From positions 1-37,960 of the forward strand of contig CATKZW010000002.1 of NCBI GenBank assembly GCA_949841465.1: DNA of 37,960 nt, in the 5' to 3' direction. The notes beneath the pieces are model-generated. The model did no database searches. It was not told the DNA's origin and was given only the letters and a program-made list of their open reading frames with translations. This document shows, one piece after another, positions 7,813-15,474 of this stretch. Made by a program: the position numbers and the translations under genes. The DNA is from an uncultured Oscillospiraceae bacterium. Its GTDB lineage: Bacteria > Bacillota > Clostridia > Oscillospirales > Oscillospiraceae. How positions within the stretch are numbered: the first letter of the stretch is position 1; each line of letters starts with the position of its first letter.

Positions 7813-9592
7813 GGGCGGCCTCCTCCCGGGGACCCCGGATGGGCAGCTCCATGCGGATGGTCAGGCCGGGCTCCTCCTTGTCCACCAGATACAGGCTGCC
7901 CTCGTGGCGGTGCATGATCTCCTGCGCGATGGACAGTCCCAGCCCCGTGCCCCCCGACTGGCGGGAGCGGGCCTTGTCCACCCGGTAGAACCGCTCGAAA
8001 ATGCGGTCCCGGTCGCTCTCCGGGATGCCGATGCCGTTGTCGTCCACCTCCATCCACACCTGGTCCCCGGTCCGCCCGGCGGATATGCGGATGCGCCCCC
8101 CGTCGGGGGTGTACTTGATGGCGTTGGACACGATGTTCATCATCACCTGCATCACCCGCTCCCGGTCCGCCCGGACCTCCGGCAGGCTGCCGGGCAGGTC
8201 CAGCTCCACGGTGTGGGCGTGGTTCTGGGCGTCCATGAGGATGGCCTGATAGGTGTCGTCCACCGCCTTGGCGAAGGGGAACCGGGTCAGGCGCAGCTCG
8301 TCCCGCCCGGAGTCGAACCGGGACAGGGTGAGCAGGTCCTGGAGGATGTGGGTCATGCGGTCGGACTCGTTGAGGATGACCCCCAGGAATTTGTGCTCCA
8401 TCTCCGGGGACAGGTCCCCCACCCCGTCGTCCAGGGTCTCGGCGTAGCTCTTGATGTTGGTCAGAGGGGTGCGCAGCTCGTGGGACACGTTGGCAACAAA
8501 GTCTTTGCGCATCTGCTCGGCCTTGCGCTGCTCGGTGACGTCGTGGATGAGCACCAGGACGCCGCCCTGGTTGGCCCGGGCGAAGGGGGCCAGCAGCAGC
8601 TCCAAATGCCGCCCCTCCACCCGCCGGGCCCCCGACAGGTGGCCGTCCGCCGCCTCCGCCTGCTCGAAGGGGAACAGGTCGCCGAACAGCTCGCCGTACC
8701 GGTCCTCCTGGGTGAAGGCCCGGCCCAGGAGCCGGGCGGCGGCGGGGTTGGAGTGGATCACCCGCTCCTCCCGGTCGAAGGCCACCACCCCGTCGGCCAT
8801 GTGAAGGAACAGGGTGTCCAGCTTGTTGCGCTCGTTTTCCACGGCGGCGATGGTGGTCTCCAGCTGCTGGGCCATGGCGTTGAAGCTCTCGGTGAGCTGG
8901 CCGATCTCGTCGCCGGAGCTCACCTCCAGCTTCCGAGAGAAGTCCCCCCGGGCCGCCCCCTCAATGCCGTTGGTCAGCCGCTGGATGGGGTTGACCATGG
9001 TCTTGGCCAGCAGGAAGGACAGCAGGATGGAGATGATGAGGCCCAGCACCAGCGCCTCAATGATGAGGGAAAACATCTCGGCGTTGAGGCTGCGGGCGGT
9101 CTCCCGGCTGTCCAGGATATAGACGATGTAGGACTGTCCCCCCCGGGTGATGGGGATGGCCGCGTCCATGTAGTCGGCGGTGACGCTGCTGTCGTCCCCC
9201 ACCTTCCCCAGCAGGGCGGTGGAGATGTTGGGCGTGATGGACACGCCCCCCTCCGGGGCGGGGGCGGAGCCGGTGAGATACCGGCCGGTGGTCCCATCCA
9301 GCACGAAGTAGTTGCGGTTGCGGCGGTCCACCCCCAGCACGCCCTCGTAGAGGGCCAGCACCGCCCCCACCATATCCGCCCCGTCGGCTTCATCCTCGGC
9401 GCCGGTGGCGGTCTGAAGGTCCCGGACAAAGTCCACATTGTCCTCCCCAAAGGCGTCGGCGATCTGCTGGTAAAACTCGTGGATATAGTAGCCGGTGACC
9501 GAGTTCATCAAAAACGCGCCCACCACCACCATCAGCGACACGATGAGCAGCACCATGATGAGCACCAGCTTGATGTGCAGGCTGCGGCGCAT
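7802..9592 (-). CDS. walK: Cell-wall stress sensor histidine kinase WalK (VicK/YycG)
   Basis: This 596-residue kinase has the complete WalK layout. TM1 lies at about 8-30, followed by an extracellular sensing domain (31-172), TM2 (174-198), a HAMP domain (198-250) and a PAS domain (about 257-355). The HisKA domain carries the phospho-acceptor His371 in NVSHELRTPL. The ATP-binding domain shows NAIKYTP, DDNGIGIP and GGTGLGLS. It senses peptidoglycan status and phosphorylates WalR, which controls wall hydrolases. The start has AGGAGG eight bases upstream. It sits 37 bases after walR and overlaps yycH, the standard operon order. Confidence 0.95.
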   Translation of the reverse strand: MRRSLHIKLVLIMVLLIVSLMVVVGAFLMNSVTGYYIHEFYQQIADAFGEDNVDFVRDLQTATGAEDEADGADMVGAVLALYEGVLGVDRRNRNYFVLDGTTGRYLTGSAPAPEGGVSITPNISTALLGKVGDDSSVTADYMDAAIPITRGGQSYIVYILDSRETARSLNAEMFSLIIEALVLGLIISILLSFLLAKTMVNPIQRLTNGIEGAARGDFSRKLEVSSGDEIGQLTESFNAMAQQLETTIAAVENERNKLDTLFLHMADGVVAFDREERVIHSNPAAARLLGRAFTQEDRYGELFGDLFPFEQAEAADGHLSGARRVEGRHLELLLAPFARANQGGVLVLIHDVTEQRKAEQMRKDFVANVSHELRTPLTNIKSYAETLDDGVGDLSPEMEHKFLGVILNESDRMTHILQDLLTLSRFDSGRDELRLTRFPFAKAVDDTYQAILMDAQNHAHTVELDLPGSLPEVRADRERVMQVMMNIVSNAIKYTPDGGRIRISAGRTGDQVWMEVDDNGIGIPESDRDRIFERFYRVDKARSRQSGGTGLGLSIAQEIMHRHEGSLYLVDKEEPGLTIRMELPIRGPREEAAHEK

Positions 9593-9629
9593 GGGCGCGT
9601 CCTCCTCTCAGGTAAAATGGCAGAGCCGG

Positions 9630-10331
9630 TCACACGCCAAAGGCGTAACCCAGCCCTCTGCGGGTGACGATAAACTTGGGGTCGGCGGGGTCGTCCTCCA
9701 GCTTTTCCCGCAGGCGGCGGATGGCCACGTCCACCGCCCGCACATCGCCCACAAAGCCGTCGAAGTTCCACACCTGCTTCATCAGCGACTCCCGGGACAC
9801 GGCCTGCCCCCGGCTGGAGGCCAGGGTCTTCACCAGCTCGTACTCCCGCTGGGTCAGGTCCAGGGCCTCGCCGTCCTTATAGACGATCATAGTGTCCGTG
9901 TCCACCTGCACCCTGCCCAGCTCCAGCCGGTTTCCGGAGCCCTGGGAGCCGGCCTTTGCCAGCATCTCCGTGCGGCGGATGTTGCTTTTCACCCTGGCCA
10001 GCAGCTCCCGCATGGAGAAGGGTTTGGTGATATAGTCGTCCGCCCCCAGCTCAAGCCCCAGCACCTTGTCCGTCTCCTCTTCCCGGGCGGTGAGCATGAT
10101 GATGGGGGTGGCCCGCCCCTGCTCCCGCAGGCGGCGGCACACCTCGAAGCCGTCCATCTTAGGCAGCATCAGGTCCAGCAGGATCAGGTCCGGGTCCTGC
10201 TCCAGGGCCAGGCGCAGCCCCGCTGCCCCGTCCAGGGCCTCCAGGGTGTCGTACCCCTCCCGGGCCAAGTTGAAGGTGAGGATGTCCACGATGTTGCGCT
10301 CGTCCTCCACCACCAGGATTTTTTTACCCAT
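9630..10331 (-). CDS. walR: OmpR-family response regulator WalR (VicR/YycF)
   Basis: The protein has 233 residues. The receiver domain (1-120) carries the acidic pair in VVEDE, the phospho-acceptor Asp53 in LLDLMLP, and the conserved Lys in ITKPFSMREL. A winged-helix DNA-binding domain (about 130-233) contains LTQREYELVK and ends in TRRGLGYAFGV. This is the WalR partner of the adjacent WalK, an essential regulator of cell-wall turnover in Firmicutes. Its start overlaps the end of the Nudix gene by eight bases, so it is read as the second gene of the operon. Confidence 0.95.
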   Translation of the reverse strand: MGKKILVVEDERNIVDILTFNLAREGYDTLEALDGAAGLRLALEQDPDLILLDLMLPKMDGFEVCRRLREQGRATPIIMLTAREEETDKVLGLELGADDYITKPFSMRELLARVKSNIRRTEMLAKAGSQGSGNRLELGRVQVDTDTMIVYKDGEALDLTQREYELVKTLASSRGQAVSRESLMKQVWNFDGFVGDVRAVDVAIRRLREKLEDDPADPKFIVTRRGLGYAFGV

Positions 10332-10872
10332 CAGCTTCCTCCCGCATCAGTTTTTCCGCCCGGAACAGGGCCGCCACCGTCTTGGCGTCGTTGATCCGCC
10401 CGTCCGCCGCCTGGGCCAGCGCCTCGGCGAAGGGCAGCTTGAAGGGCTCCAAAAACTCGTCCTGATCCAGGTGCCGCGCCCCAAAGCTCAGGTCACGGGC
10501 CAGGTACAGGTACAGCATCTCGTCGGTGTAGCCCACGCTGGGCATGATGTAGCCCAGCGCGTCCCACCGGCCAGCCTCGGCGCCGATCTCCTCGCTCAGC
10601 TCCCGCCGGATGGCGTCGAAGGGGTCCTCCCCCGGCTCCAGCTTGCCCGCCGGGATCTCGGTGACCACCTTGTGGTAGGGGTAGCGGAACTGACGCTCCA
10701 GGTAGACGTTCCCGTCCCCGTCCAGGGCCACCGCCGCCACGCCGCCGGGGTGGTGGACAAATTCCCGGCTGGAGGTGCCGCCGCCGGTCAGCTCCACCTG
10801 GTCCAGATATACCTTCAGCAGCCGGCCGTTAAAAACCTGCTGGCTGGACAGTGTTTTTTCATTCAATTCCAT
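10324..10872 (-). CDS. Nudix hydrolase, ADP-ribose pyrophosphatase type
   Basis: The 182-residue protein contains a complete Nudix box, from GKLEPGEDP to RRELSEEIG. This loop-helix-loop binds the metals that cleave nucleoside diphosphates linked to another group. The preceding RQFRYPYHK and EIPAGK segments are typical of ADP-ribose pyrophosphatases. Longer in-frame starts exist up to 10929, but ATG at 10872 has GGGAGG nine bases upstream and gives the family's usual N-terminus. It is the first gene of the walRK operon, an unusual partner for that system, and overlaps walR. Confidence 0.88.
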   Translation of the reverse strand: MELNEKTLSSQQVFNGRLLKVYLDQVELTGGGTSSREFVHHPGGVAAVALDGDGNVYLERQFRYPYHKVVTEIPAGKLEPGEDPFDAIRRELSEEIGAEAGRWDALGYIMPSVGYTDEMLYLYLARDLSFGARHLDQDEFLEPFKLPFAEALAQAADGRINDAKTVAALFRAEKLMREEADG

Positions 10873-10919
10873 AATAAAATGCCTCCCGGTCAGTGTGATG
10901 TATTGGTTCATGCTCAGGT

Positions 10920-10925
10920 ATTTTA
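10920..10925 (-). promoter_or_regulatory. Extended -10 promoter of the Nudix-walRK operon
   Basis: The minus strand reads TGGTAAAAT, an extended -10 element, about 48 bases upstream of the Nudix ATG. No good -35 hexamer lies at normal spacing. It is divergent from the DUF815 promoter. Confidence 0.45.
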
Positions 10926-10982
10926 CCACAGCGGGGAAAAAATAGAAAGTGGCAAGTCAGAATTTCCCGCAGAAATGGGGGA

Positions 10983-11011
10983 TTGTCTTTTGGAGCGTTT
11001 TCCACTATAAT
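10983..11011 (+). promoter_or_regulatory. SigA promoter of the DUF815 gene
   Basis: TTGTCT (10983-10988) and a perfect TATAAT (11006-11011) with 17-bp spacing end 21 bases before the ATG at 11033. This fixes the start downstream of the longer open frame. Confidence 0.75.
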
Positions 11012-11032
11012 ATCCCCACTGGGGTGATTTCC

Positions 11033-12226
11033 ATGAATGTGAAAACCATGCTGGCCGCCCTGCGGGGCGTGACGGCGTATAAAGACATCCTCACCCAGCC
11101 GGTGATGGAGCGGGCCCTGCGCCTGCTGACCTGCTCCGCCCACGGGGACGGGCCGGGCGGGCTGGAGGCCTACACCGACCTGTTCTACCAGCTCCGTGTG
11201 GAGGGCTGGCCGGGGCTGGGCCACTGGCTGGGGGAGGCTCTGCGGTGGTCGGAGGGGCCCTATCCCCTGCTGGCCGGCCGGGGGGACCGGGACCCGGCTT
11301 TGGAGCAGGCGGCCAAGCTGGACATATCCGCCTTTGAGCTGCTGGCCAGCGTGGACTGCGACAAGTGGCTGAGCCACCTGGGGAAGCTGCTGGACAGCGA
11401 CTACCAGGGAGTGCTCACCTCCCTGCCCCGGTGGCAGCGGGGGGTGCCCTTCTCCTACGACCAGCTTACCAAGGCGTACCGGGAGGAGGGCGCGGGGCTG
11501 TTCGCCCGCTACCGCGCCTTCGTGTGGGACCGCGGTGAGCTGATCCCGGTGGCCCATCCGGACTGCCCGTCCTCAGACCAGCTGCTGGGCTACGACAGTC
11601 AGCGGGCCGAGGTGGCGCGCAACACCCGCGCCTTGATTGAGGGGAAATACGTGAACAACGTCCTGCTCTACGGCGAGAGCGGCACGGGCAAGTCGGCCAC
11701 GGTGAAGAACCTGCTCACCCTGCCGGGGATGGAGGAGCTGCGGCTCATTGAGGCGGACAAGGAGAATCTGGGCGGCCTGCCCGCCCTCATCCGGAAGCTG
11801 GACGGGCGGCGGCAGAAGTTCATCGTGTTCATCGACGATCTGACCTTTGACCGGGACGACCCCACTTACTCGATACTTAAAACCATCCTGGAGGGCGGCG
11901 TGGAGCGCCGGCCCCAAAACGTGGCGGTGTACGCCACCTCCAATCGCCGCCATCTGGTGCGCCAGACCATTTCCGAGCGGGCCGGGGACGAGATGGACCG
12001 GTCCGAGACCATCCGGGAGAAGACCTCTCTTGCCGACCGGTTCGGGGTCCGGGTGCTGTTTCAGGGGCTGAACAAGACTGAGTTCCTGGCCCTGGTGGAC
12101 ATGCTGGCGGACCAGAACGGGGTCCAGCTGGACCGGGAGGAGCTCCACCGTCAGGCTGTGGCCTGGGAGCGGTTCCACGGAGCCCAGACCCCGCGGACGG
12201 CGTTACAATTTATCCTGTCGCTGTAA
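11033..12226 (+). CDS. DUF815-family AAA+ ATPase
   Basis: The protein has 397 residues. The C-terminal half is a P-loop ATPase with Walker A GESGTGKS at about 214-221, Walker B IVFIDDLTF near 262-270, sensor-like YATSNRRHLV, and the ending GAQTPRTALQFI. These are the marks of the DUF815 family (archetype YcaC-neighbour ATPases of clostridia), whose biological role is unknown. The N-terminal 200 residues are a helical domain. ATG at 11033 is chosen because it has GGGGTG seven bases upstream and a TATAAT promoter just before it. An in-frame ATG at 10949 lies upstream of that promoter. The gene is single and divergent from the Nudix-walRK operon. Confidence 0.85.
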   Translation: MNVKTMLAALRGVTAYKDILTQPVMERALRLLTCSAHGDGPGGLEAYTDLFYQLRVEGWPGLGHWLGEALRWSEGPYPLLAGRGDRDPALEQAAKLDISAFELLASVDCDKWLSHLGKLLDSDYQGVLTSLPRWQRGVPFSYDQLTKAYREEGAGLFARYRAFVWDRGELIPVAHPDCPSSDQLLGYDSQRAEVARNTRALIEGKYVNNVLLYGESGTGKSATVKNLLTLPGMEELRLIEADKENLGGLPALIRKLDGRRQKFIVFIDDLTFDRDDPTYSILKTILEGGVERRPQNVAVYATSNRRHLVRQTISERAGDEMDRSETIREKTSLADRFGVRVLFQGLNKTEFLALVDMLADQNGVQLDREELHRQAVAWERFHGAQTPRTALQFILSL

Positions 12227-12231
12227 CCAGA

Positions 12232-12257
12232 AGCCCCCCGGTTTGCACCGAGGGGCT
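12232..12257. terminator. Bidirectional hairpin between convergent genes
   Basis: AGCCCC (12232-12237) pairs with GGGGCT (12252-12257), extended by CGG/CCG around a short loop. It lies between the stop of the DUF815 gene (plus) and the stop of the lipoprotein gene (minus) and can serve both. U tracts are short. Confidence 0.6.
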
Positions 12258-12273
12258 CATGTTTCCGGTTTAT

Positions 12274-12921
12274 TTACGTCTCGACCTCTTCCACCTGGAT
12301 GTCGATGCCCACCAGCATCTGGCGCAGATCCGCTTCGTCTTTGGGCCGGAACCCGTCGTAAAGGATGAACATTCCTGTGGCAGATACCGCGCCGCCCTCG
12401 CCCTTGCCGAAGGTCACCGCCGCCGGAGCGGCATCCTCAAAGGTATACAGGTAGACCACATCCTCCGTCAGCTCGTCGCTGACAAACGTTGCCCCAACGG
12501 TGCATATGCTGGCGGCCGCCAGCGCCATTGATCCGCCCTGCGCGTTGATCTGAGTGAAAATCGCCGCATTGAGCTTCGATTCCAGGTTGTCGCGCAGCGC
12601 CTCGGACAGCCCGTCTATGTCTGCCCCGGCCAAATCAAAAAACGAGTTTCCCAAAACTTTGATGCGGTACACGGCCTGAGGGTGGGAAACATCTCCCTGG
12701 GCCGCGGTGGACAGGACGTCCTTGAACTCCTCGCTGCTTGACATCAGCGCGATGTACTCGTCGCTGGCGGCCATCTCCTGCATCAGGGCAATCATGTCCA
12801 GGCCCCGTTCATACAGGGACTTATCCCCTGTCCTCCCGCTTTCAGTCCCGGCGCCGCAGGCCGGCAGCGCCGCCAGCGCCGCTGCCAGCAGCAGGCAGAC
12901 GGCGCTTTTCATTTGTTTCAT
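12274..12921 (-). CDS. Small predicted lipoprotein of unknown function
   Basis: The 215-residue protein has a lipoprotein signal: MKQMK, a hydrophobic stretch, and the lipobox LPAC with Cys22. The mature part is mixed alpha/beta. It has a short alanine-rich segment (ALAAASICTVGATFV) and an acidic C-terminus (VEEVET). I recognise no family. It would be anchored on the outer face of the cytoplasmic membrane. ATG at 12921 has AGGAG about eight bases upstream. The upstream in-frame start at 12957 would spoil the signal peptide. It lies 36 bases downstream of the TtcA-like gene and may be co-transcribed with it. Confidence 0.7.
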   Translation of the reverse strand: MKQMKSAVCLLLAAALAALPACGAGTESGRTGDKSLYERGLDMIALMQEMAASDEYIALMSSSEEFKDVLSTAAQGDVSHPQAVYRIKVLGNSFFDLAGADIDGLSEALRDNLESKLNAAIFTQINAQGGSMALAAASICTVGATFVSDELTEDVVYLYTFEDAAPAAVTFGKGEGGAVSATGMFILYDGFRPKDEADLRQMLVGIDIQVEEVET

Positions 12922-12957
12922 GGCGATCACTCCTTTTGTGCTCCTGAGTTTCATCAA

Positions 12958-13752
12958 TTATAGCCTGTCCTGCAAAAAATTGCAAGGGCGGTCCGTGCCG
13001 CTTTTTTCCGCCGCGTACCGCTTAATGCCGCGGCTGCTCTCCACCGGGCCCCACTCGGGCAGGGGCAGGCGCTGCATGGCCCCGAATACGTAGTCCTTCA
13101 GCTTAGGGTAGTTCTTGGACAGCCGGGCCACCAGCTCCTTCACCTCCTGCCGCCGGGTGTTGCCGTCGGCGGGGCAGGGGTTGTGGACCACAGGCAGGTT
13201 ATACCGCTGAGCGGCGTTTCTCAGCGTGCCCTCCCCGCAGTACAGCAGAGGGCGGATCTGGGTGATGCCGGTGCGGTCCAGGTAGGTCACCGGCTGGAAG
13301 CAGGACAGACGGCCCTCGTAGAACAGGGACAGGAAAAAGGTCTCCACCGCGTCGTCAAAGTGGTGGCCCAGGGCCACCTTGTGAATGCCCAGCTCCTTCA
13401 GGGCGTTGTGCATGGCCCCCCGGCGCATTTTCGCGCACATGGAGCAGGGGTTCTTCTCGCGGCGGCAGTCGAAAATGATGTGGAAAATCTCCGTCCGCAC
13501 CAGGTGATACTCCACCCCCAGCTCCCGGCACAGCGCCGCCACCGGGGTGAAGTCCATCTCCTCGGGGCCGGGGTGCACCGTGACGGCGTGGAGCTCAAAG
13601 GGCGCGGGGTAGAACTCCCGCAGCTTGGCCATGGCGTACAGCAGGGCCAGCGAGTCCTTGCCGCCGGACACGCCCACGGCGATCCTGTCGCCGGGCTGTA
13701 TCATGTTGTAGTCCTCAATGCACCGGCGCATATGGGACAGAATCAGGCGCAT
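12958..13752 (-). CDS. TtcA-like tRNA thiolation enzyme (PP-loop ATPase)
   Basis: The 264-residue protein has the PP-loop SGGKDS at 29-34, a CxxC pair at Cys103 and Cys106, the GHHFDDAVET segment from 129, and a third cysteine at 193. This matches the three cysteines that hold the iron-sulfur cluster in TtcA, which makes 2-thiocytidine at tRNA position 32. The activity adenylates the base and adds sulfur. Relatives of the TtuA/TtcA family modify other tRNA bases, so the exact target is inferred. ATG at 13752 follows an AGGGAGG site. It is divergent from rplM across an A+T-rich interval. Confidence 0.85.
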   Translation of the reverse strand: MRLILSHMRRCIEDYNMIQPGDRIAVGVSGGKDSLALLYAMAKLREFYPAPFELHAVTVHPGPEEMDFTPVAALCRELGVEYHLVRTEIFHIIFDCRREKNPCSMCAKMRRGAMHNALKELGIHKVALGHHFDDAVETFFLSLFYEGRLSCFQPVTYLDRTGITQIRPLLYCGEGTLRNAAQRYNLPVVHNPCPADGNTRRQEVKELVARLSKNYPKLKDYVFGAMQRLPLPEWGPVESSRGIKRYAAEKSGTDRPCNFLQDRL

Positions 13753-13872
13753 GATCAGCGCCTCCCTTCATAAAAAAGAAAAATATCAAAACGAGAAAAA
13801 ACGAGTATTTATCTGAAATCGCGCGTTTAAGAGAGGATTTCAAAAATATTTCGAAAAATTCTCTTTTTTTCA

Positions 13873-13901
13873 TTGACACACCCGCTTTTTGGCATTATAA
13901 T
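13873..13901 (+). promoter_or_regulatory. Consensus SigA promoter of rplM-rpsI with A+T-rich upstream region
   Basis: TTGACA (13873-13878), 17 bp, TATAAT (13896-13901): both hexamers match consensus perfectly. Runs of A and T at about 13840-13871 directly upstream resemble an UP element. This suits a highly expressed ribosomal protein operon. Confidence 0.93.
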
Positions 13902-13908
13902 ACACTAT

Positions 13909-13930
13909 GCTCCCCATTGTAAAGGGGAGC
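13909..13930 (+). promoter_or_regulatory. L13-type ribosomal leader hairpin
   Basis: GCTCCCC (13909-13915) and GGGGAGC (13924-13930) form a perfect stem at the very start of the rplM transcript. L13 leaders are known autoregulatory structures upstream of rplM in Firmicutes, thought to bind L13. The match is by position and a short GC stem, not by a model search. Confidence 0.65.
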
Positions 13931-13976
13931 GTTCCCATGTTTCAAACAAATTGAACATAAATGGAGGAAACCAGAA

Positions 13977-14408
13977 ATGTCTACCTTTATGGCAAACAAG
14001 GGTAACATCCAGCGCAAGTGGTATGTGCTGGACGCTGCCGGCAAGCCTCTGGGCAAGACCGCTGTCGCCGCCGCCACCATCCTGCGGGGCAAGCACAAGC
14101 CCGAGTATACCCCCCACGCCGACTGCGGCGACTTCGTCATCGTCATCAACGCGGACAAGGCCGTCCTCACCGGCAAGAAGCTGGAGCAGAAGTATTACCG
14201 CACCCACTCCGGCTATGTGGGCGGCCTGAAAGAGACCAAGTACCGCCTGCTGATGCAGAACAAGCCTGAGCTGGCCGTCCGGCTGGCGGTGCGCGGCATG
14301 ATGCCCCGCAACATCGTCACCAAGGACTCTCTCACCCGGCTGAAGATCTACCGCGGCGACAGCCACCCCCACGCCGCCCAGAAGCCCGAGACCTGGACCG
14401 TGGAATAA
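13977..14408 (+). CDS. rplM: Large-subunit ribosomal protein L13
   Basis: The 143-residue protein has the usual length for L13. It begins with WYVLDAAGKPLGKTAVAAA and contains GDFVIVINADK and VRGMMPRN, all family hallmarks. L13 binds 23S rRNA early in 50S assembly. GGAGG lies upstream of ATG at 13977. It is the first gene of the two-gene rplM-rpsI operon, which is conserved across bacteria. Confidence 0.97.
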   Translation: MSTFMANKGNIQRKWYVLDAAGKPLGKTAVAAATILRGKHKPEYTPHADCGDFVIVINADKAVLTGKKLEQKYYRTHSGYVGGLKETKYRLLMQNKPELAVRLAVRGMMPRNIVTKDSLTRLKIYRGDSHPHAAQKPETWTVE

Positions 14409-14422
14409 GGAGGTAACGGATC

Positions 14423-14827
14423 ATGTACAAGAGCAAGAAGCCTTATCATTACGGCACCGGCCGCCGGAAATCCTCCGTGGCCCGCGTCCACCTGTTCCCC
14501 ACCGGCACCGGCAGCATCACCATTAACGGCCGCGACATTGAGGAGTACTTCGGCCTGGAGACCTTGAAGATGGTGGTCCGCCAGCCCTTGAATACCACCG
14601 GCGTCGTCGGCAAGGTGGACATCACCGCCACCGTCACCGGCGGCGGCGTCACCGGCCAGGCCGGCGCCCTGCGCCATGGCATCTCCCGCGCCCTGCTGGA
14701 GATGAACCCCGAGTTCCGTCCCGCTCTGAAGGCCGCCGGGTTCCTCACCCGCGACCCTCGCATGAAGGAGCGCAAGAAGTACGGCCTCAAGGCCGCCCGC
14801 CGCGCGCCTCAGTTCTCCAAGCGCTAA
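14423..14827 (+). CDS. rpsI: Small-subunit ribosomal protein S9
   Basis: The 134-residue protein starts with the S9 motif [13 protein letters not shown] and ends in [17 protein letters not shown]. This basic tail reaches into the P site of the ribosome. It lies 14 bases after rplM with an AAGGAGG site eight bases before the ATG, and a strong terminator follows. Nothing is unusual. Confidence 0.98.
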   Translation: MYKSKKPYHYGTGRRKSSVARVHLFPTGTGSITINGRDIEEYFGLETLKMVVRQPLNTTGVVGKVDITATVTGGGVTGQAGALRHGISRALLEMNPEFRPALKAAGFLTRDPRMKERKKYGLKAARRAPQFSKR

Positions 14828-14834
14828 AATCTCT

Positions 14835-14875
14835 CAAACCCCCGATGCCGCAACGGCTTCGGGGGTTTGCCTTTT
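14835..14875 (+). terminator. Rho-independent terminator of rplM-rpsI
   Basis: CAAACCCCCGA (14835-14845) pairs with TCGGGGGTTTG (14859-14869) over 11 bp, with a further GCCG/CGGC inside. A CCTTTT tail follows. It lies seven bases after the rpsI stop. Confidence 0.93.
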
Positions 14876-14896
14876 AAAATGCCCTGGCGAAATTTC

Positions 14897-14929
14897 ATCG
14901 TGCCCGCCGCCTGACAGGACGGGCACGAT
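14897..14929 (-). terminator. Hairpin ending the glycan locus transcript
   Basis: ATCGTGCCCG (14897-14906) and CGGGCACGAT (14920-14929) form a perfect 10-bp stem 16 bases after the stop of the last minus-strand gene of the glycan locus. The U tract is poor, so this is a probable rather than certain terminator. Confidence 0.6.
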
Positions 14930-14945
14930 TCAAGGCTCCGCCTCC

Positions 14946-15407
14946 TTAAGAGGGATTAGTTGATACGACTGTTACATTCCCGTCCTCAACATAAACATCC
15001 GCAATTATTTTTGATAATTTGTTTTCTGCATCATCTTTTGCTCTGACAAAAGCCTTTACCCGAAAATGTCCGTCATGATCAAATGTATAAACTAACGTTC
15101 CGTCCGTTTTGTTATACATAATTTTGTCAATTGTCTCTTTTTTCTCGTCGTCAATAATATACCAGGCATACTCCACCAGGTCAGGCTCATAGCTGTTTTT
15201 AAACGTGACCTCATTATCATTCTGGCTGATAGATACATCCTTTGGCGTAAATTTCAGTATCATACTTTTATCATTTTCGTTTTGCTGCTGTGAGTTTGTG
15301 GCATCACCGACCTCTTGGCTTGCTTCACTGTCAGCATTGTACGTGCAGCCTGTTAAAAGCAGGAGCATCACCAGTATAGCGATGGCTGATTTCTTTGTTG
15401 TTTTCAT
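14946..15407 (-). CDS. Small lipoprotein with a YYY/PKD-like beta domain
   Basis: The 153-residue protein has a lipoprotein signal ending in LLTGC (Cys21), a Ser/Gln/Asn-rich linker (about 22-46) and one small beta-sandwich-like domain (50-145). The pattern YAWYIIDD, then LVYTF, then HFRVKAFVR closely resembles the N-terminal domain of the ABC permease of the same locus (FAFYVYRDG, then VYTFKVFIR). Such Ig-like modules usually bind sugars or other proteins. I infer a glycan- or exporter-associated lipoprotein on the outer face of the membrane. It is the last gene of the locus, 67 bases after the first lyase gene, with a GGAGG site before the ATG. Confidence 0.7.
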   Translation of the reverse strand: MKTTKKSAIAILVMLLLLTGCTYNADSEASQEVGDATNSQQQNENDKSMILKFTPKDVSISQNDNEVTFKNSYEPDLVEYAWYIIDDEKKETIDKIMYNKTDGTLVYTFDHDGHFRVKAFVRAKDDAENKLSKIIADVYVEDGNVTVVSTNPS

Positions 15408-15474
15408 ATTTTCAAGTTCCTCCTCTATTCATTATGAAGTGTCATTTTGCGAACATTTGTTCTTTTTGCTTCTA

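Noticed and set aside
3807-9667. Further long plus-strand open frames across the flippase and the wal operon
   Set aside because: They overlap clear minus-strand genes completely and have biased, low-complexity composition without family motifs.
10949-11032. N-terminal extension of the DUF815 protein
   Set aside because: It would begin upstream of the TATAAT promoter. ATG at 11033 has a good ribosome-binding site.
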